A DNA stretch of 64,000 bases, taken from contig NW_020825357.1 of NCBI RefSeq assembly GCF_003286085.1, positions 186,001 to 250,000 of the forward strand. The letters run 5' to 3'. Both the position numbers and the translations under genes were made by a program. The notes beneath the pieces were generated by a model. The model was not told the DNA's origin, did no database searches, and saw nothing but the letters and a program-made list of their open reading frames with translations. The stretch is from Drosophila persimilis (taxonomy: Eukaryota; Arthropoda; Insecta; Diptera; Drosophilidae). Below are positions 1 through 13,359 of the stretch, piece after piece; the stretch's first letter is position 1, and the number at the start of each line of letters is the position of its first letter.

Positions 1-112
1 ACGGTCACTCTTCCTTCCTTCTGCTTTCGCTGCTCTTTCGTTTGTCAGCTGTTTCCAAATGGGTGATTTAAGGAACAGCTGATTCATGATATCTATCGTA
101 ATCTGCCTGTCA

Positions 113-570
113 GAAAATATATTTAATTTGTTATAATTTATATTAGTATGCTTCTTTCAGCGTTATATTTAATTTTATATTTTTAATAATACTGTATTTA
201 AGAAAATTATATTAAATTATTTGAAAAATATTAAATGAAAGTAATAAATTGTGTGATTGGAAGCCAGAGGAGTCAGATGTTTTTAAAAATTATATTATAT
301 TTATTATAATATATATTATATTATTATTATACAAACATATATAATTATATTAATAATTATGTATTATAATTTTAGATGTTTAAATCAGAGATGTAAAAAT
401 GTATTTCTAATTTGTATTATTAGAATCAAAAATATTAAAATTATATTTTTATTTTTATTGAAAAATATTAAAATTAAAATACAATATAATTGTTTTTAAA
501 ATTTGTATTTATTTTAAATTTGTATTTTCAGAATTAAAAAATGTCACCATTTATTTTAACAAAAATAATT
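113..570. repeat. A+T-rich island
   Basis: Nearly pure A/T low-complexity sequence with sharp borders against ordinary mixed-composition DNA. No open reading frame or recognisable element lies inside. It is the first of about eleven such islands in the window. Confidence 0.7.
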
Positions 571-1732
571 AATAAAGGTTTTTCCTGCTCCAGGATCCAG
601 TTTACTCTTGAAAAAAGAATACCCTCTATTCGACTTTTGTGATCCTATTTCTGATCTCTGGTATACGTTACGCAATCACGTCTTTTCGATAATATTTACT
701 CTTTTTTTCAGACAGCCAAAAATTCCCGCGAACACATTTTCGTTTATTGCCCGACAAACCGCATATTAAATTTATGATCTTCATCAACGAAACAAAGGGT
801 ATAGCCGAGAAGACAGGGCAACCGTAACGCTCCTTAGATTTTCCTTAGCCTCTCTCTCCTTCCCCTTTCCCCTTCCCCTTCCCCCACTCGTACTCCTACT
901 ACTACTCCCACTCCCAGCACATCTATTTATCTCACTTCTCGTCTGGTTGCTTAGGTAGCTGCAAAATTTTGCCTGTCCCGAAACCCAAAAACAAAAACAA
1001 CACAAGGAAAAGGAAAAGGAAAAAAAAACGAGAAAACCGAATAATAAAAAGGGGCAGCCGAGCGTAGAGCGATAGAAAAGGGAAGGACGAAAACTAATGG
1101 CCAGGCTTTTATTTCCAAGAAATTTAAAACTTTACGAAGGAAAGAGGGATCCGAAACAGGGAAAAAGAATGGACAAAAATGGCGTTAGAGCACTCGAGAA
1201 CACATGGCAGAGAGTCGAGTCTGGGTTGCTGTCGCTGTCGCTGCCGCTGCTGGAGGATCTGCCGTTTGGGGCAGACGCAGACGCAGGTAGATGGCCGTTG
1301 AAACAGATTCGAGGTTTCGCGGACATCGAAGCCCTAGAAATGGTTTCCTATACATTCTTATTTTTGATAATAATTTACGAGGCGGAATAAAGAACTTTGC
1401 CCAAGTCAAATGGCTTCTGATGAACGACTTTTGGCCAACTGCCGAGGAGTCCATAAAAATCTCCACTGACAAAAGATGTGTTGTGTACGTACGCCTTTTA
1501 AGGTGATTCCAGTTGAAATGCATTTTGTCAGCTTATCCTCAGTTTTGGTCAGACTGTAAAAAAAAAAACAACACTCCTTCCACTCTGAGGGACTGTAACT
1601 GTACAGCCCGAAGGGGAACGGAACTGCGGCGCAACGAGAGCTGACAACTGTCCGCACCCAGAACACACACACGCCTGTCCGCCTGTTCGGCTGTCCGCTT
1701 GTCCGTCCGCTGATAGCTTTTTGAACTTTCCG
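571..1732. other. Non-coding stretch, no gene seen
   Basis: Mixed-composition DNA with a pyrimidine-rich tract near 845-920 and a GGAAAA-type purine run near 1003-1030. Short open frames here have no family resemblance and no coding-like third-position pattern. Confidence 0.5.
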
Positions 1733-1887
1733 CCGGCTCAGGCTCTCCTCTCAGTCCGTCTCGGCCGCTCAGGCTCTCCTCTCCGTCCGTCTCTGCCGCT
1801 CAGGCTCTCCTCTCAGTCCGTCTCGGCCGCTCAGGCCCTCCTCTCCGTCCGTCTCTGCCGCTCAGGCCCTCCTCTCCGTCCGTCTCT
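1733..1887. repeat. 31-bp minisatellite, five units
   Basis: Five head-to-tail units of exactly 31 bp, starting at 1733, 1764, 1795, 1826 and 1857, each beginning GCCGCTCAGG (first unit GCCGGCTCAGG-like). Units alternate between CAGTCCGTCTCG and CCGTCCGTCTCT endings, giving a partial 62-bp higher-order period. No indels are seen between units, which suggests recent amplification. Confidence 0.9.
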
Positions 1888-4800
1888 GCCGCACTTTTAC
1901 ACAGCTCTCAGTCTTTTCGAGTCTCGCATAATTAATAAATTGCATTGTGTGCAAAAGATTAAGATCTTTGGCGATTTCCATGGATGCGGGCAACTTATGA
2001 TTAATATTACAGTTGTCCGATGTGTATGTCCGATGTTGTTGAGGGGCCCTTGATTCGCTTTTTTTGTACAAAAAAAAATATTAATATGCATGCACGATTC
2101 TTAGCTGTTCTAAAAGTCCCATACGTACAGCTTATTTCGTACACAGTACACAGCTTAAATGATACAGGGCCCCTTTCTTTTAAAAGCGCTATAACTTCTA
2201 AAATATCAAACATATCACTGAAAATCAAGTTTATACTGATGGACAAATATTGAAACCCAACTTTAGATATTTTTTAACATTTTTGAGCCCTTCGGCTTTT
2301 CTTCTACAAATGCTCGTACACACAGCTTACCTCGTGCAGTTTCAAAAGCTCACCATTCAATAATATTATGCACATTTAGATGTAATTCTATCTGAAAATA
2401 AAAGAAATTAATATTAATAATAACACAATATCAATAATTAATAATAACATATCGTTATAATAATATTAATAATTCAGCCTGAAGCCCTGACTAATCTGAC
2501 TATAACCATTAAATTAAATTATAAACCATTTTTGTACAATTTTGTAAATAATTAATTAGTAAATGAAATAAAACAAGCTTATATCATGCAGTACCTGTTT
2601 GGTTTTCTTATTCTTAGGGATTTAAATAAGTTGTATAATTTAAATTTTTATATATATATTTTTTTTATTAAATTTTTTTTTTTTTTTTTAATTGTGTGTT
2701 TAAGAAGCATTTGTAGACTCTTTTGCTTTGTTTATGGGATTTGCAATATAGTTTCCAAAAGGTTGTGCCTCCCAAGAGAGAGAGATTTTCCCTTGAGGTG
2801 ATATTCCCTTTGCCAAAGATTTCGCAGTAAGAGGGCACTGTTAATTCCTTTCATCGTCCACACTCAAGTTCGGGTCTTTGCCATTTCTGCATAATTAATA
2901 AATTTTTGCAGAGCGATAAAAGCTGCCCATCTGCTTTGGGCCTTATATTTGTTCCTTAACGCATTACTGACAGACACGCCAGACATAAATCGACAGACAG
3001 CAACAGCAACAGCAGAATGCAAATGCAGCTCCAAGGGAGGGGGAGAAGGGATGGGAAGGCTTCACTGTAGCGAGCGCTAAAGATCTTGAGAGGCGATAAC
3101 ATATGGCTGCTTAAGCAAATCATTCGCGCAGTCCGAGTGGGCGGCATGGATTTGCTGCTACTTTTTGCTGCCGATGAGAGAGCATCCACTGTTGATGGGG
3201 ATTAATGAGTGCGGATGATGGAGAGAAGAGTACATGTACTGCGAAAGAAGGATGTGGTTGCCCCTTGCCAAAGAACCTTAGGGTAGATTTTATGACAGTG
3301 CAGAAACCACCCACAGGCCAAACCACCTACCCCAACAAGGCCATTGAGATGCCATTCATTGACCCACTTTCACTGTCTCCGGGACAGAGCGGGAGAATGT
3401 GATTGGAAATGGGAATGGGAACCTACTTTCGATGACACACAGAGGAGAATTATTGAACAAAAGTGGACAGAGGACAGAGGACAGACAGCCCTTGCGACAT
3501 GCACGATAAACCCAGAGAGGCGTCGCGGGTCGCGCACCGCGCATCGCTCATCCGCGACTGGGTGAAAACAAAAGACCTGCAAAACATGCGGGAATACTTC
3601 CGCTACAGGAGATCGCGATCACCCACACAAGGCCTGAAACAAAAGGCGGCCGAGCTGCTCTCTCGTTGCCAAGCGATTCGTTTCGGGTTGATTTACGAGA
3701 CAAGGTCGAGACATCGCGCTGCATTTGAAGAACATTTCAGACATTGCAAAACAATTATCAACCACAGTTTCCAATCTTCCGCACCCCCCACTGGCAGCCC
3801 CAAAATGGGGTCAAATATATGCGCCTGCGTGGGTCTCTGGATCGTTTGTCAGGCGAGAGTTCACTCTGGCCGCAATAAAGTATGTCATATCTTCGGCTCG
3901 AGAAAGTGTCGCTTCAATCAAAATGATTCCCATTTTTTGGGCATACCATTTGTTTTGGATCCCAATTTGCATTGGCGTTGAACCATTCAGTTGTCAAATG
4001 ATTGAGAGAACCATTTATTCGGACTAGAAAATGCGCAGTGAAGGCAGTTTGTATTTATAATCTATTTATAAACTCATTCCAAGCGGTGGCCACTTGGCAC
4101 TCGGCCAAATATTATGGCTCATGAGAGTATTCTGAATGAATGTGGGAACAACGCCACTCAGTGGCATGGAATTGGTCAGATTAAACTTATAAATAGTCGG
4201 CCAGCATCTCTGGCCGGGGGAATGTGACATCCACATAGTGTTAGTAGTGGGGAAAGCTCTTGGGAGACACAAAAACTATTACCTACAAATTGGCGGAAAG
4301 AGCCCCCCAATATAGCAAAATATCTGAGATATATCCAGCGACGAGCTCGAAGAGTTCACTAAACCAATAACTCTCGCAAAAGTTTATTGATATGGCAGGG
4401 GCCCTATAAAATAAACCAAGGCGCGGACAATGGAGTGCAATTGAATGCACTTGATGCGATTTTTATGTGCCAAGAGAGCAGGGCTAATTGCAGCAATTGA
4501 TTCGAATTTTTGTGTGGGGTTCCATTGATGATAACGCCGATGTCGATGCTGGCCAGTCGCCTAGTGATTTGATAATTGTTCAACTGGTTTATGCTTTGCC
4601 AAAAAAAATGGCACAATACCTGCCAATAGACCAACACTTGACTGCAGCCTCAGCCTCAGCTGCGGCGGCTGTACAAGAAGTTGACATCCTTGGCATGGGT
4701 TTCAATTTCAATTTCGATTTGAGTCTCTCGACTGCACGTCGGTGTTTCGATCTCTCGGCCTCAGTTTGGAGAGTTGGCCAAGTCGCGTTGGGGCCAAATT

Positions 4801-7121
4801 AAATATTGACAAATACCCGCAGACAACCAGCAATCGAATTGCTCTTGGCTTATCGCATTGAATTATGTATGATGTGGCTGTGTGTGATTGAAGGTTGCCA
4901 ATCTGTTCCAAACAGTTCCTCTAATTGGTGTGCTGTGGTGTGTTGTGGAAAAATCCGCACATTGAGTGGGAACCGCCTCCATAGGCGAAATAGAGCCGAT
5001 GGTCTATATACAAATGAAATCAGTTTTCAATGGTATCGTATTATAACGTTATTAATCAATAAATTCATAACAAAAATGTACACTTTGACTTGAATTAATC
5101 TGAAATTTGCTGGGAAGAGCATGATAGGGATAGCATGATAGATTAGTGCTGGTAAACGTCGCGCAGTCGTTGAATATATGGTTTACTTTCCCCTTATCAA
5201 ACTTGCAAAGAACTCCCCGAATGTTTGGGATTCTTTTATGAGAATATCCCTTTGAAACAGGGTTTCTGAGAACCTTTAATGAGACCGAAGATGTTTAAAT
5301 CTGTTCTGTTTGGTAGTTGTCTACTTTTTCTTTTTCTTTACATTCTCCTTTCTCTTTTCTGGTTCTGAAAAATGCAAAAAGCCAGCAAAAATCCTCTCGC
5401 TCTCTCTGCAGGCTTCTCCCATAAAGCTGTCTCTGTTTTTGCAGCTAGTCTACCTTCAAAGTCGAATGACACTGCAGCCCTGTGTTTATCGATAAGTTTG
5501 CTACAGGACTCTGCTGCCCTCGCATCATTTGACGGTTTTATTCAGGTGTTCAAAGAAATATGAAAGAAGTATGGGAATATATGTACATACCCACATAAAA
5601 TAGAACGGCTTATCCGCCACTTAAAGTTGTACAACATTTAAATTTCGTTCAATCTAAAATGTCCAACCAAAATCAAACATTCAGTTAGTACACAATTTTG
5701 TGCCGAGGGAAATTTAATAAAAAGCTGAACAGTGTACATAGGCACGCCCACCAAAAAAGAGAGGTTTTTTTTTGCACTAAATGCTGATGCGATACGTCAC
5801 CGCCTCCCCTTTGAGAGGCGTGCGTTGTATCAACATGCACCGGCCTAGAGCAAACAATTCACACCGCACGATTCTTCGATGCAATGTAAAATTTTCAATT
5901 TCACATTTTTGCATAGAATTTCACACATGGCACAAACGAACTGGAAAAAAAAAATATATATATATATATATCTGAAAATAACAAAATCAAGCTATTCTCA
6001 ATTTTAATTTGGCAGGAGAGCTGCAAGGGCTGCCCATGAATCTATCATCAGCATCAATGCAATAAATGTCTAAAAATATATCGCCATAGAGAGAGGGCAA
6101 CGGGGGATAGGTGGTATCCAGGACTGCAGGGACTATCTCCTATAAACGGCATCCTTTATGTGTTTTTGTGTAGAGATCCAACCAAAGTGCGACTATAATT
6201 TAAACCATTTTATAGAGTCGCAGCAATTTAATTAAGAAATTTAGCGACTACTGGAGCCCATTCGACGGCCAATCAACCTCATAATTTGTCCATTTCTGAC
6301 TAAAGTCCGTTGTCAGACCGCAATCGCAATCGCAACAAAAGAATCCCAACAGCAACATAAGTTTCGCATTAAAACAACAACAACAAATATATACAATATC
6401 CCACAGTAGAGTGTAGACTGGAGAGCTGTGATCTGGTCTGGTCTGGTCTGGATGAGTCATGCCCGTACTGGCGGCAGACGATCCAGACGGGCGGACAGAT
6501 GGGCAGCACGATCCCGCTGGAAAAAAAAGCTTCAATGTGTGAAGTGTGGTAGCTTTTGGGGGCACGGGCACACAGCCGCCGTCGCCGTCGCCGCCGCCGC
6601 CGCCAGACAGAGTCAGACTCGAGGGTAGGGAAAAGGGCTCAGGGTCGGCCCCAAAACTACCTGAACGTGGCCAACGATCGGTCTCCATTGGGGACTTGCT
6701 AATATCATATCTGGCTTCAAATTGTTGATCATTTAGCTTTGTGCCGAACTTGAAGATTTGCCGCCCCCCTCGTCTCTCTCGCTCAAATGGCTGCATGACT
6801 CATGGACTGCAGGTAGTTTGCCCCCAGCCATGGGCCTAGATCCAATCGGAGTCATCTTTGTTTTTTTCGCATACCCTTGCTGCGGGGGGCTAAGGCCACG
6901 ACTTTGTTGTGGGGAGTAAAGGCACGGTTCCAGGGTATTACCGCCTTCGGTTTGGCTTGTGGAGGCTGTGAGACACCTTTCCGGTCGTCACTCTATTAGA
7001 TTTGCAGAGGGGCTTTTCAGGTAGATTTATTGTACAAACAAAGCCGAATGGGCAAATAAGCAACGAGCCAGGGAGTCGTCGGGCGTTGGATTGGAAAAAG
7101 TATTTATATTTGAGCTTATTT
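1888..7121. other. Long non-coding stretch, no gene seen
   Basis: No convincing exon. It contains a block at about 2037-2345 with repeated GTACACA/CAGCTTA phrases and two GGGCCC-flanked segments that may be an old interspersed repeat. It also holds T-rich and A+T-rich DNA at 2400-2700, an A-run followed by (TA)n at 5945-5971, a (GTCTG)n run near 6431-6450, and GCC/GTC triplets near 6575-6605. A 172-codon open frame at 3463-3981 has no recognisable domain and I do not call it a gene. Confidence 0.5.
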
Positions 7122-7179
7122 ATGGGTTTGGGTTTGGGTTGGGGTTCGGGGTTGGGGTTGGAGTTGGGGGTTTGGGTTC
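7122..7179 (+). repeat. G-rich GGGTTT/GGGGTT repeat
   Basis: A 58-bp run of GGGTTTG, GGGGTTC and GGGGTTG units on the + strand. It contains many G3-G4 tracts separated by 2-4 bases, so it fits the sequence rule for G-quadruplex formation. It resembles telomere-type repeats, but Drosophila does not use them, so it is simply a local simple repeat. Confidence 0.8.
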
Positions 7180-7675
7180 GTTCCCTCCTCGACTTGACCA
7201 CTTGCCGCAGCCGCCCGTCGCCCGCCGCCTGCCACTCGATGAGTCACTCCGATCTGCCTCGTTCTGCTCCACATGTGCGGAAACCGAACTCCTTTTTCAG
7301 CAGCATTTTATTATTGTTATTATTCTGGGCGCTTTTTTTTTCATTTTGTTTTGTTGCTCGTTTTATTAAAAGTTGATTGATTTTATAGGCGCGATAAGTT
7401 TATTGTAGCCGATTGGCTTGTTCGTTTCATGGGCCGTGTCCCCCTCGCAGATGACTAATGTCCCACCATCGGGTCTCGGGTCTCGGCTCACGGGTCTCTT
7501 TGGTAATGAATTTTCTTTGTTGTTATTCCATGCGATCTCTTTGTTGGTACCTTGTTGAAAAGATAGTTATAAACTGTTTGAAGTGGTCGTTGACACTTGG
7601 CTTGAGCGGATTGGCAAATGGAGAAGGGAAGTGCAAAGTGGGCTTTGATCTCTCCGGGATTGTTCTGTATCTTTT

Positions 7676-8331
7676 CACCCAGAGAAAAAACCCCTGAAAT
7701 TTAAGTATTTACACTAAGACTTCACAATATGTATCAATAAAGTTACTCGGAGTGTGGAAATTAATATAAATAAAATAAATATATTTAATTTTTATATTAA
7801 ATATTTTCATTATTATATTATATATATTTTCCTATATTTCCTAAAAATGGAATATTTATTGGATATATTTAATTATTTTATTTTATTTAATAGGGAAAAT
7901 TAAAGGAATTAAAGGAAATAAAATTGAATTCGCTTTGATTTCAACATAAATTGAATTTATTTATTTATTATTTATTTTAATTTAATTTAATTTATTTAAT
8001 TAAATTTACGTCTAAATAAAAGTGAAGTCCATTTAATTTCCATATATAATAAAATGTAATAATTAAATATTCAAATAAATATTATATATTCAATTTGTTG
8101 GAAATATACTTAATATAATATGAAAGTATTTAATTTAAAAACTAAAATATCTTTAATTAATAATCATTAAAATTAAAATCAACATAAATTTAATTTATTT
8201 ACTTTAATTTAATATATTTAATTAAATTTACGTTGAAATAAAAGTGAATTCAATTTTATTTCCCCAGGTTTGTATTTAAAAACCGAGTATTTCATTTAAA
8301 TATGGGTTTGTTGGACATTTTTCGCTGAGTG
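7676..8331. repeat. A+T island bounded by a short inverted repeat
   Basis: Almost pure A/T sequence with a clear internal duplication: a ~100-bp block starting CAACATAAA at 7942 recurs at 8180 (period 238 bp), both containing TAAATTTACGT and AAATAAAAGTGAA. The island is bracketed by CACCCAGAGAAAAA at 7676 and TTTTTCGCTGAGTG at 8318-8331. These match as reverse complements at 12 of 14 positions. The left-edge motif recurs at the edge of the 49.1-kb island. It could be a small non-coding transposable element, but no target duplication is visible. Confidence 0.55.
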
Positions 8332-9440
8332 CATTTCGATTCTCGACTTCTGTGGGCAGAGATCTTAGATCTTCATATAAATCTCCTCAGATGTGTGTAC
8401 ATATATTTCCCATTGACTTTTTTGTGGGTCCTTTCCACTGAAACCTCCTACAACTGCAGTGAAAAAATATAAACAAAAGTCCTTGAATTTTAAAGCCATT
8501 TTCCGATTTACGGCCACCAATATTCGCTTATGGCTTTGTTTAATTAATTTAACAGGCAAATGGAAAATGGAGACCATAAATAAAGACCGCAACTAATTGC
8601 TGACACAGTTAGCCCGACAACAGACAGTGACAGCGACAGCGACAGAGACAGCGACATGGGGCCTTTGGCGTGGGCGCTGCCAACAGCCAAAGATCAGTAA
8701 AAAGGCCAAGAAGAAACACTTCAGAGAGAACTTCAGAAACACCTGCGCATGCAAATGGAGAGCACGTGCTCGGCTCTAGCCACGAAACAAATTTGATTTC
8801 ATTGGAAATTAGTGAACAAATTTCCATTATCTCTGCAGAGATACATGAAGAAGCTCTTCAAACTATTCAACTATTCCCTGAAGCTGCAGTTACAGTGGAT
8901 GCTGCTGCTGCCCTTCCAGTTAACCAGAGACGACAGTTGGCACGAGCCATAAATATTCCGGACAGGCCGCCGAATCAGCTGAATCATCAACATCATGATC
9001 AGCAGCAGCATCAGCAGCAGCAGCCACCTTCAACAGCAATTACAATGTCTGTGGCAGAAGCTCTTTGGCTCCCCAGAGAAACGCCCACTTTGGGCACCTC
9101 CAAAATCGTGGGCAGGCCTAGACATACACCAGGCCCGGCCCAAGGCCCCGGGGGCACGAGCCCCAGCCATTCGAGAGGCGAGAGTATTTTGTTTCTCTGG
9201 ATGGGTTTTAATTAAAAGAGCACAGACAACTGTCCGACAAACCCAAAAACAAAATAAATGACTTTTACTCTGAAGAGGTAAAAGCTTCTTTTTCCTCTCC
9301 AGGTCTTGTCACAATCGAACAAGTCATGGTCCGAGTTGTTCTCCGATTCTGTCTTTGGACGGATTGGGGGGGTCTTCCCAAGTTACAATAAAAGTACGGG
9401 CTGTAGGAACGTTGGTTACTCTGCCGCAAAGATGACAAAT
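8332..9440. other. Non-coding stretch with one long open frame
   Basis: A (GACAGC)n-type tract near 8624-8655 is followed by a 181-codon + strand open frame (8670-9215) with a His/Gln-rich segment. It has no recognisable domain, splice context or poly(A) signal. Open frames of this size occur elsewhere in the window through low complexity, so I do not call a gene. Confidence 0.4.
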
Positions 9441-9870
9441 ATGTAAGGCCCCAAGCGGTTCCAATACAATTATTTTCAAATTTTATATATTTGTATAGCT
9501 CTTATTTTTAGTTCTTATAATAAAAACGGAAAAACGGAATAGCCAATTTATGATATAAATTATTTTCTATTATTTGAAAATTAAATTGTATCTCTAACAT
9601 ATTTTTAGAAAAAAATTTTTTTTATTGATTATTTTTTACTTTTAAAATTGATGCGAAATTCCTTTTCAATGATAAAGTTAAGAAATTTATTTTAATTATA
9701 TATTTTATAAAAAAATTGATTTAAAATTCCATATTTTCCCTTTCTATTTAAATAATAAAAACAAAAAATTAATTTTAATATTTACATTTTTGAAAAAAAA
9801 AAATCTTTTTTTTTTGTACATTTACATTTTTGTTTTATTTTACTTTAAGAATTACAAAATTGATTTTTCA
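9440..9870. repeat. A+T-rich island
   Basis: Low-complexity A/T sequence with poly(T) and poly(A) runs. No coding capacity and no clear tandem period. Confidence 0.65.
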
Positions 9871-12194
9871 TCATTTATCAACCAAGCGGTTTTCCAGTAG
9901 ATATTCGATATCCAGATAGCCTTTTCTCTGAAAAAATATTGAAAAATATTATTCGATCCAAGGAACGTCTTATCAACGTCTTATGTTGATGTTGGCTATG
10001 TGATTCCGAAGAATATACCACTTTTAGGGATATTAAACCTACATATAAGCTTTCGCTGGCAGCCAGACCCCCGAAAAGAGTAACCGACTAGCGCCTTGAG
10101 TCATTTTCCTTTGGAGCTCTTGTCTGGTTTGGCAGCCCGACTGGGCGTATGCCCCAAGAAGGGGCCCAGGCCCCAACAGCGAAGTACAACTGTTCCACAA
10201 ATGTTTTGGGCGTCGTCATCGTCGTCATCATCATCATCACGGGGATCAGCATCAGCATCGGAGAGTGGCTTGAGTGGGTCTGGGTCTGGGGCCTGCTTCT
10301 GGCTGTGCGCCTGCGCAAAAGCTGGCACGTGCGCAGCAACCAAAGCCATAGTCAGAGCCAGCTCCCAGCTCTCAGCTCCCAGCTCCAAGCTTCAATTCGT
10401 TTGGTTTGGTTTGGTTTGGTTTCGTTTCATTTCTGGTTTTTGAAAAATGACATACAATGGGCCTGGGTTGAGTGGTGGAGTCGAGTCGGAGTTTGGTGCA
10501 GCTCGGAGCTCGGATCGGATCGGCTCGGCTTGGTTCAGATTGGATTGGGTTGGGTTTTGGGGGCATTTGGGCTGGAAAATCAACTTGTTTGTGTGTGTTG
10601 GGGCTCAGGTGTTGGTGGATGGAGTTGCCACGAGTGGCCTGCCGCCTGCCGACTGCCGCCTGCCGCTTGCCTGCCACCGTTTGATGACTCTGTTTCGACT
10701 CGGTCTCTGTTTTTGGGGGCCCCTGATTAATTTACGACGCAGGGTCAACAGATGGTGCACAAAGGGTTTAGCTTGTCGCTAATCGGTCAAGGTTTCCATT
10801 GTCTATTTCAAAACAGAACCACACGGAGCCATAAAAACCATCTCTGACCCAATCAAAAGTCCAGTTAACCAATGGCTTGATGCCAGCGCCAAGATTAAGG
10901 AACAGAGAACCTCCGCTGGTCATGGAAAATTAAAGATTTGCGCCAGCAACACGCCAAGATCTCTCCTCTGCCACACCTGCGCTCTGGATCTGGCTCTCTG
11001 GTTAGAAAAGTGTGTCTTAATCAAAGCATTAAACCCTTTTGGCACGCTCGCAAATTGGTAGAGATCTCCAAGATCCAAGATCCTAATGAGGCCCGCACTC
11101 CCATCCCAGTAATCAACTGCAATTGCTTATGGATGAAATGAGACATATAATGAGGCTCGTTCTTTGGGCTGGGTAATTGATTGGGTTGGCTGGGGGCTAA
11201 TGAACCTCGTGTTGGCTGAGATTAGAAGTCCCTTCTTCCCATAGCTCAAAGATCTTTATTGTCCAAAGGGAGAGAGCCCACATCTAGACAAACACTCCAG
11301 TTGGAAATGGTATTAAACAAGATTATTTGGCTACCCGTGTTGAACACATTGTGGTCTTTCGGTCCAGCCCCCTTCGCTCCCCCTCCCCAACTCCCAACTC
11401 CAGCAAACAACAACAGACACAATTTATGGCCCTTGGAACAGTTTTCAGACACGACGACAGGAACCCATAGACAAGAGTCCACGAGATCCAGCGAGCCAAA
11501 GCCAAAGCCAAAAGCCAGATCCAGGGCTTGACGAGGCCTGATCACGCATAGAGGGAGCTCCGCTACAGGAGGAACTGGTTACTGGTTACTGGGGCCTGGC
11601 CTAGGGAAGTGCTACCCGTCTTACACAGATACACACGGGAACTCTCCGTCGCCGCCAGCGTCGCCGCCGCCGTCGTCGTCGCCGTCTCCGGCTTGTCAAC
11701 CACACCACACTACACCTCACCCCACGCCGAACCCACGAGAGGAGGCTGGCGTAACCCATAATTTTAACACCAATAATAAAAAAAAAAAAAAAAGAAAAGA
11801 GAAACACCAACGGCGGCAAGGTAGGTGCAGGTGTGCATCAGGTCCAAGTCGCAGTAGCAAACTCTGTATCTTGATATCTTACAGATACAGATACAGTCGC
11901 AGACGCAGTCGCAGCTCTCAGACTGCATCATAAATTTACGTTTCAAATTGTCTGAAACCGAAAAAAAAAAAATAACAAAACCAGTTCTCGCCCAAAGATC
12001 CACAAAGGTTTTTCCCATTAACCCCTGGATATATCCGCTCGAAAGTGCATTAGAACCTTATAGTTTTTCGGAGGTGGTGTGTGAGAAGTTTACTTAAGGC
12101 AAATGTAATTCGTATTTAATAGACACGACACAGGGAAGTTGATTGTTATTCGGGGGCAGTCGGAGAGGAAGAAAACAATTGTCGGTTCTTGAAA
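9871..12194. other. Non-coding stretch with many short repeats
   Basis: No exon recognised. It holds (CATCGT)-type triplets near 10205-10250, a (TTTGG)n run near 10398-10425, a TCGGATCGGATCGG run near 10508, GCC/GTC triplets at about 11645-11690, an A-run near 11774-11793 and CAGATACAGATA repeats near 11880-11910. Open frames on both strands here are products of these repeats. Confidence 0.5.
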
Positions 12195-12690
12195 AAAAGA
12201 AGAATTATCACAAAAATTCAAAGTTGAAAAATAATACAAAACAAGTACAGCCACGCTATTCTTTCAAGAGGTATTCCGATAAATGATACATTTTTATGGA
12301 CAAGTTTTTTGAAATAAATACTTTTAAAGCTCTCATTTTTAATTTGATCAAAGAAAATTTGAAAATAAAACTATTTTTTAATTATAAAAATCGGAAATTT
12401 TGCGAATTTTATTTTTTTAAATAATGCTCTTTTTTATTAAAAAATCCTTTTTAAATCATTTAAAATTTATTATAATAATACAAATTATTTTTCAAATTGA
12501 AAAATCAGCAAAAAATATAATTTTTTGTATTATAAAAATATTTTAAAAATAATAATATTTTGTTCCCTGCTCTGTATGTTATTTCATTTACTTTTAATTT
12601 TTTGAATAAATTTTGATTATAAATATCATTTTTTAAATTGAAGATTAATTTTTTTTTTTCTAATTTATATTATACAAATTAAAGTCTTTA
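12195..12690. repeat. A+T-rich island
   Basis: Low-complexity A/T sequence immediately upstream of the first F-box pseudogene. No coding capacity or clear tandem period. Confidence 0.6.
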
Positions 12691-12971
12691 CGATTCCTCG
12701 TAAATGATGTTTTGTACGACTCGATTTGAATAGTGTACTGATTTTCCGATGTAATTTGTAAGTTTCCGAGGGATTAGTTTGTGTATTATATGGATCGAAA
12801 GTTTCCCTATCTCTCCCTTGTGTGCTCCCAACTGCTGTCTAAACGACTTCATTCTATACGCTGATCTATGCCTCTTCTCTCAGCAGCATTGCAGCTCCAG
12901 AAACTCCCTCCAGAGCTTATCCACCTCCAGAGTATACCGCGATGTAGCAATACTGCCTGCTGGCTGCTGCC

Positions 12972-13359
12972 GTGAAAAATGTAGAAAACACCCGAAGGAA
13001 TATTACAGATCTGCCCATGGAAATTCTTAGCCGAATCTTTAGCATGCTGGAGGCAAACGATCGTTCCTACCTACCGCCTTGGGATCGAAGAGTGTCGGAA
13101 TGGGTCGATTTTTTGCCCATGCACGGTCGAGGAGATCAGTCAAATGGATCCGATTCTTCTAAGTTTGATAAAGCAGACCTGCCTAAACATCGAACGTGGT
13201 AGATTGCTAATCAACCAGTAGAACTGTACACAAATAAAGATCCTGCTGGACCGACTCGAAAAACTGCAATCCGTGAGGCTCAATTTAATCGGAAACGAAT
13301 GTTTGAATTCGAATTTTCTTGCAGCTAATGAGAACTTGAAATTGGTCATCGGTTGTTAG
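12972..13359 (+). pseudogene. F-box/LRR-like pseudogene (copy 1)
   Basis: The start of this segment encodes an F-box core, ITDLPMEILSRIFSML (codons from 13002), matching the family pattern LPxEIL..IF..L that binds Skp1 in SCF ubiquitin ligases. About 40 codons later the family-like frame moves by one base. From 13126 it reads VEEISQMDPILLSLI and runs into a TAG at 13219-13221. It then continues past the stop as a leucine-rich segment (KILLDRLEKLQSVRLNL) up to TAG at 13357-13359. At least one frameshift and one internal stop are therefore needed, so it is read as a decayed host gene. Weak LRR-like coding may extend to about 13530 (LLKTVLFSRLKPLQ). A second copy lies about 4 kb downstream on the same strand, suggesting a local family. 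The F-box call is fairly safe; the exact ends are not. Confidence 0.6.

Noticed and set aside
3463-3981. 172-codon + strand open frame
   Set aside because: Overlaps other frames of similar quality, has no recognisable motif, and its codon use looks like background.
8670-9215. 181-codon open frame with a His/Gln-rich segment on the + strand
   Set aside because: No domain, no coding-like third-position bias, no splice or poly(A) context. Similar-length frames arise here from low-complexity DNA.
12885-12950. LPPELI-like peptide just upstream of F-box copy 1
   Set aside because: Only a handful of residues match the F-box consensus and no continuation supports it; probably chance.
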